Below, piece by piece: positions 59,955 to 64,000 of a stretch of 64,000 nt of DNA. Origin of the DNA: Distichodus sexfasciatus (Eukaryota > Chordata > Actinopteri > Characiformes > Distichodontidae); NCBI GenBank assembly GCA_032718565.1, contig JAVGVS010000183.1, forward strand, positions 434,617-498,616. The letters run 5' to 3'. Position 1 is the first letter of the stretch; each line of letters opens with the position of its first letter. The notes under the pieces were generated by a model. The model saw nothing but the letters and a program-made list of their open reading frames with translations, did no database searches and had not been told where the DNA came from. A program made the position numbers and the translations under genes.

Positions 59955-60802
59955 TAATTAAACAGTACAATAACAGTAACCATTAATCTATAATAATGTG
60001 TTACATTTTGGAAGTAACTTGTCCAACACTGCTTATTTCCATTCAAAGGACGATAGCACATTGTCTACCAACATCACCAAGTCTGCTACGATGCGATTAC
60101 AGTTCGATTCAGTTTTGGAATCTGGGCGATAACTGTTTGAGTTTTAAGCACAAATTTCTTATTAAGAAAGATTGTGAATGAGGCCCAATGTTCATGATCT
60201 TTGAGGCTAAATAACGCTCTTGTGCTTTTCCGTGACCTTGCATCTTTTCTCAAGTTGTGCTGTTTTGTTGTTTGTGTCTTTAAAGGCATGTTGTGAGAAA
60301 ACAGTTTAACATCTCCCTTTCCTCCCTCCCCTGGACCATCGCAGCACCACCGGTGTGCTTTGTGCCCAAATGGGAATTATTAAACACAATTTACGTCTCC
60401 ATGGTGATTAACAAAACTGGCTGCACGGCTCACCTTTAATATTTACATTCTGTTACGGTTTGCTGCCATGATCTAATTAAAGAGGACTGTGAGAGCAAAT
60501 AATGACAACTCTAAAAATATAAAGACGTAAGTGCAAAGCTTCTGGACTCAGAGCCCATATTGTTCCAGTCTGAATGACTTTATGTTTTTTGTGCGTTTGT
60601 TTGGTGATGCTGGGTCATGTGAAGAAGAACAGAGTTTTGTTTAACCCTTGAACTGTTTCTACCTATCAGCAGTACTAAGGTCATTTATGGCACTTTCCTA
60701 ACCACGTGTTTGGTAATGGTCCATTGAGGGGCTTGAGTAGTTATATTGTTCTTAAATTTGAAAATAATGCAGATTTAAATAGATTTCAGTCTAAAGTGGA
60801 CT
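59955..60802 (+). other. cers1 intron 1, right part
   Basis: About 60030-60130 matches one end of the element at 19395-19872 (CACCAAGTCTGCTACGATGC). Bases 60300-60500 appear non-repetitive (see findings). No exon is seen. Confidence 0.4.
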
Positions 60803-61247
60803 TAGGGCTGGGCGATTTGACTTCAGATCAGTATCATGATTAATTAAACTTTTTACCCCGATTACAATTAAATAATTACATTGGAAAATAAATAAAAAAA
60901 TATTTAAAATAAACACTCATAACCTCTAATCAACATTATTTTGCCCCAGTCAGTTATTGTATTTATTTTTGAATTTATGTTAACACATAAAATCTGTTAA
61001 AAACATACCCCCACCCACTTTGCAACTGAATGCTGAAGCTCATAGGATTTGTATTAAAAATATGCGCTGCCAGCAGAAAAACACAGGCCCTGGTGGACAC
61101 AGGCCCTAAAGTTTTAATAGCGTTATACAAACCTGGTCAGTGAAATATTAGAGCTAAAAATAAACATAAATAATTGCTCATTAATCATAATCGAGGCAAA
61201 ACTTTCAATTAATTACGATTGATTTCAGCTCATATCGCCGAGCCCTA
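60803..61247. mobile_element. hAT-like MITE, TAGGGCTGGGCGAT family
   Basis: Ends TAGGGCTGGGCGAT and ATCGCCGAGCCCTA are inverted repeats. Flanking bases do not give a clean 8-base duplication. Fragments of the same right end are at about 3670, 4731 and 41805. Confidence 0.75.
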
Positions 61248-61796
61248 TGTTAAAGTGCTATGAGTTTTCAAGTTTTGACTGTTATGACTAGACTTTGTCT
61301 TGTTTTGGTCTCCAGTTTGCTAATCAAGAAAGTTGTTTGGTGCTTCAGGCCTTCTCGTAGAGTGCTACAATCCCATAATCCCTCCCAGACATGACTCCTG
61401 CCTTGTTCTTTCCCGCTCTGGGTGGATCTTACTGGATCCATATCAAATCTGTCTGCTTCCTTCCTCGGATAAGTTGCCCATCAGCTCATCAGAGCTTTCT
61501 TATATATGCCCAGCCTGACTGCTTTAGCAAATGACAGTTTGAAAAAATAAACACCTCCTTGCAGATTAGGGTTTGCCCCGGGGTGCTGATTTTGGCTTGA
61601 CGTTTTTGAGAGGAAACCTTATGAGTTAGTCGTCATGTGTTGGGGGTGTTGATAAATAAAAGGGACTCTAAGGCAGTGGAGATCGCTAATCACAGATGGC
61701 CATAGGGGGCGCACATGTTTGTTTACATTTGTTGCCAATGTGATGTGAGGGGCCAGATTTGGCCCGCAGGCCGCCATTTGGGGACTACTACTCTAA
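61248..61796. other. cers1 intron 1 with a hAT end fragment
   Basis: About 61735-61785 (GGCCAGATTTGGCCCGCAGG then TTTGGGGACTACTA) resembles the end of another hAT family. No gene is seen. Confidence 0.4.
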
Positions 61797-62320
61797 GGGC
61801 TTGTTTACACATACCTAGATTTTTTTATAAACACACTTTTTTTTTTAATACGTTTGGGCCTTACGTTTACAGGTAAACAGAGTTTTAGCCACCTCAAACT
61901 GATATTTTTTAAAACGCCCTCCAAAATGAAGATTTTTTTAAAAGTCTGGATTCTGTGGATATGTGTAAACAAGTAAAACACAGTTTGCCTTAAATACGTT
62001 TTCAAACGTGACAGAATGCAACAGAAAATGCGTTAGCGTCAGCTGCACGACATCTGTATACCATTGGTTTGGCTGATCTGTTATTGGAACAAGAAGTCGT
62101 GTCATGCGTTGTTTTGTTGTTTTCAGGCTTCTGATTGGCTAACGCGGCTTTTTGTTTCTCGTTACACTGCCGCCTATAGGTCTGGCACGGTCATAACAGC
62201 TCTTAATGGCGTATTCATGCGGATTTGTGTAAATGAATACTTTTTGGAAAACTACGTGGTGTAAACGTAAAGGGGAAAACGGCCGTTTCTGTAAATACCC
62301 GGCAATGTATAAACGTGGCC
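61797..62320. mobile_element. PIF/Harbinger-type MITE with TAA duplication, inserted in a SINE B relic
   Basis: Left end GGGCTTGTTTACACATACC pairs with right end GGCAATGTATAAACGTGGCC. TAA lies on both sides (61794-61796 and 62321-62323). The right flank TAAATTGCCCCATAGGTGTG and GTTGGCTCCCGCC are SINE family B tail sequence. Length is 524 bases. Confidence 0.7.
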
Positions 62321-63760
62321 TAAATTGCCCCATAGGTGTGTGAGTGTGTGTGTTGGCTCCCGCCCAGGGTTGGTCATGTGCACTCATAACTTGGGCTCAG
62401 CTGATATGGTTTTTTTCCAGATACCAATTAGTACTAAACAAGACAAGTTTAGTACTAATAATTTTACAAAGTTATAATTATGGCATTTAGCAGACTTCCA
62501 TTTCCTAATTACATGTACAGAGTCTCCATGGAGAAACTTGGAGTTTAAGGGCCTTGCTCAGAGGCACAGTGGTAGAAGATGGATTAGGATTAAATGGAAA
62601 TCCATCTACTCTTTTAATAAAAATAAAGACCTTGTGTTGAGTAAGTGACATTACAATATGTATGATGTCTGATCAATGTTTTAATTTTGGATCCATGTTC
62701 TGGGCTCATTCATTATTGAATCGGTCTGTTGTGCTGTATCTTTAACAGCGATAAGCCATGATTGTTGTGTCAGGCGGACGGGGCAGTGCGTGTACAGATT
62801 AGGGCAGAACTGGAGATAGTGCTGAAGAGAAGCAGGAAGAGAAGGAGGAGGAGGAGGAGGAGGAGGAGGAGGAGGACAGCAACACACTGCTGACAGCTGG
62901 CCTCCATAAATAAACCCTGCAGGGAAGGAAGGAAGGCTGGATGGATGGATGGAAGGACGGATGGGGAGACGGCGGCTCGGCGTGGAAGCCCTGCTGCTTT
63001 AGCCGTGACTCATTTAACTAAAAAAGAAATCACTTACCATCAGTCAGAGGCTGGACACTGCTTTCTTCGCCAGACAGCGTGGGCACAATGCTCTCTCGGC
63101 CAATTACAGACCAGCTGGAGTAAACCACTCAGCCGTAAGAATTTCTGAGGACCGGGTAATGTTATTTGAGGTTATTGTGAGGCCATTTGATGATTAGTTT
63201 TTCACATTAATTTAAAAAAAAACTTGAAAAAATAAATATAAATGATTGTTTCTAAAACCGTAATAAAACAATAATGTTACGTTGACACCAGGAGCTACTA
63301 AAGCTGTAAAATCGCTGAAGATGCTCAAAAAGCATCGCTGTCAAAATATTTTTGTTCGTCATGTCGTCATTCAAATCTTGGGCCTGTGTTCAGCAAACAC
63401 AGTTTCTGACTATTTTTTAATACAAATCCAATGAGCTGTGTAAACACACGTGCAAGTGTGTTCCAGTTCAATCAAATCTTCATCTTTGTTACAGACAAAA
63501 CTCATATTTTAGCTGATAAATAACAACCAGCGTTCCACTCACAGTGGAGTTGTTTATTGATAATTTCTAGTGTTTATTTTGGGCACGCAGTAATCGCATC
63601 ATTGTGATGTGACCCATGTTCATGTAATGTTAGAGAGTAATAGGAAAAAAATAAGTATAGGAAAAAAATAATGTTTTGTTATCAAATAATTTATTCTGTA
63701 TCCAGATGGATACCAAATTAATAAAGTTTTTATTTTTTTAATAAAGAAGTGTTTTGATTC
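62321..63760. other. Right end of window, cers1 intron 1 with small repeats
   Basis: Holds a SINE B relic (62321-62372), a decayed SINE family C fragment (about 62478-62600), an (AGG)n run (about 62838-62875), a GGAT/GGAA run (about 62925-62962) and a hAT fragment at about 63640-63760 that reverses part of 50250-50345. No exon is recognised. Confidence 0.45.
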
Positions 63761-64000
63761 TTTGGCCCAATCCCAATACCCCCACTTAGCCCTACCCCTT
63801 AGCCCTACCCCTCCGTTTTGCGCGTACCCGCGTAGGGAAGTGTTGTCCCATTTCTTTTTAGCAGCGAGGGGTAGTGGTGTTCAGCCCTCAAGATAGCCCT
63901 CGAAACGGAGATTTTTCAGATGCTGACTCAAAACCGAGTGAAAGAAGAAAATTCCCACAATGCATTGCAATACACAATCAAGAAATGAAAAGATGGCTAG
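63761..64000. mobile_element. Left end of a DNA element cut by the window edge
   Basis: CCCAATCCCAATACCCCCAC and two copies of CTTAGCCCTACCCCT, followed by GTTTTGCGCG, are an end sequence I recall from fish DNA transposons. The other end is outside the window, so class and length cannot be set. Confidence 0.5.

Overview
The window is vertebrate nuclear DNA and almost certainly comes from a teleost fish. Coding sequence is split into short exons with GT/AG borders, and the DNA is AT-rich with many microsatellites. It is packed with repeats typical of fish genomes: tRNA-headed SINEs, hAT, PIF/Harbinger and Kolobok elements with target-site duplications, and a dead LINE. No bacterial, viral or CRISPR feature was found. 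I cannot name the species.

Five protein-coding genes can be supported. (1) nmrk2 (+, CDS 5004-8776, 7 coding exons, 200 aa), a nicotinamide riboside kinase of NAD+ salvage, with a CRE and TATA box just upstream. (2) mydgf (+, CDS 12710-20723, 6 exons, 172 aa), a secretory-pathway growth factor ending in HDEL. (3) A gene of the Largen (PRR16)/INSYN1 family (-, CDS 25086-23174, 2 exons, about 456 aa), with a purine-rich leader. (4) tnfaip8l1 (-, main coding exon 39430-38870, 186 aa), with a candidate upstream coding exon at 44539-44509 and a likely promoter near 48.3-48.7 kb. (5) The first coding exon of cers1 (+, 53860-54120), a ceramide synthase whose remaining exons lie beyond the window.

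Layout: 1-4.8 kb repeats; 4.85-9.84 kb nmrk2; 9.84-12.5 kb spacer; 12.5-21.3 kb mydgf, whose introns hold a LINE fragment, a hAT MITE, a Kolobok element and another inverted-repeat element; 21.3-23.1 kb spacer; 23.2-26 kb Largen-like gene; 26-37.7 kb repeat-filled spacer with a satellite at 35.5-37 kb; 37.75-38.87 kb tandem copies of the tnfaip8l1 3' end; 38.87-48.7 kb tnfaip8l1; 49-52.6 kb spacer with a dead hAT; 52.65 kb to the end, cers1 promoter, exon 1 and first intron.

The genes do not form one pathway. What links them is synteny: the human counterparts of nmrk2, mydgf, tnfaip8l1 and cers1 all lie on 19p13 (from memory). The Largen-like gene sits between mydgf and tnfaip8l1, and PRR16 lies near TNFAIP8 on human 5q23, so the pair here looks like the second copy of an ancient duplicated block. 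I see no single undescribed multi-gene system. The items most worth following are the deleted Kolobok element with two convergent gene starts, the tandemly copied tnfaip8l1 3' end, the candidate alternative tnfaip8l1 N-terminus, the Largen-like paralogue, and the hairpin tandem array at the left edge.
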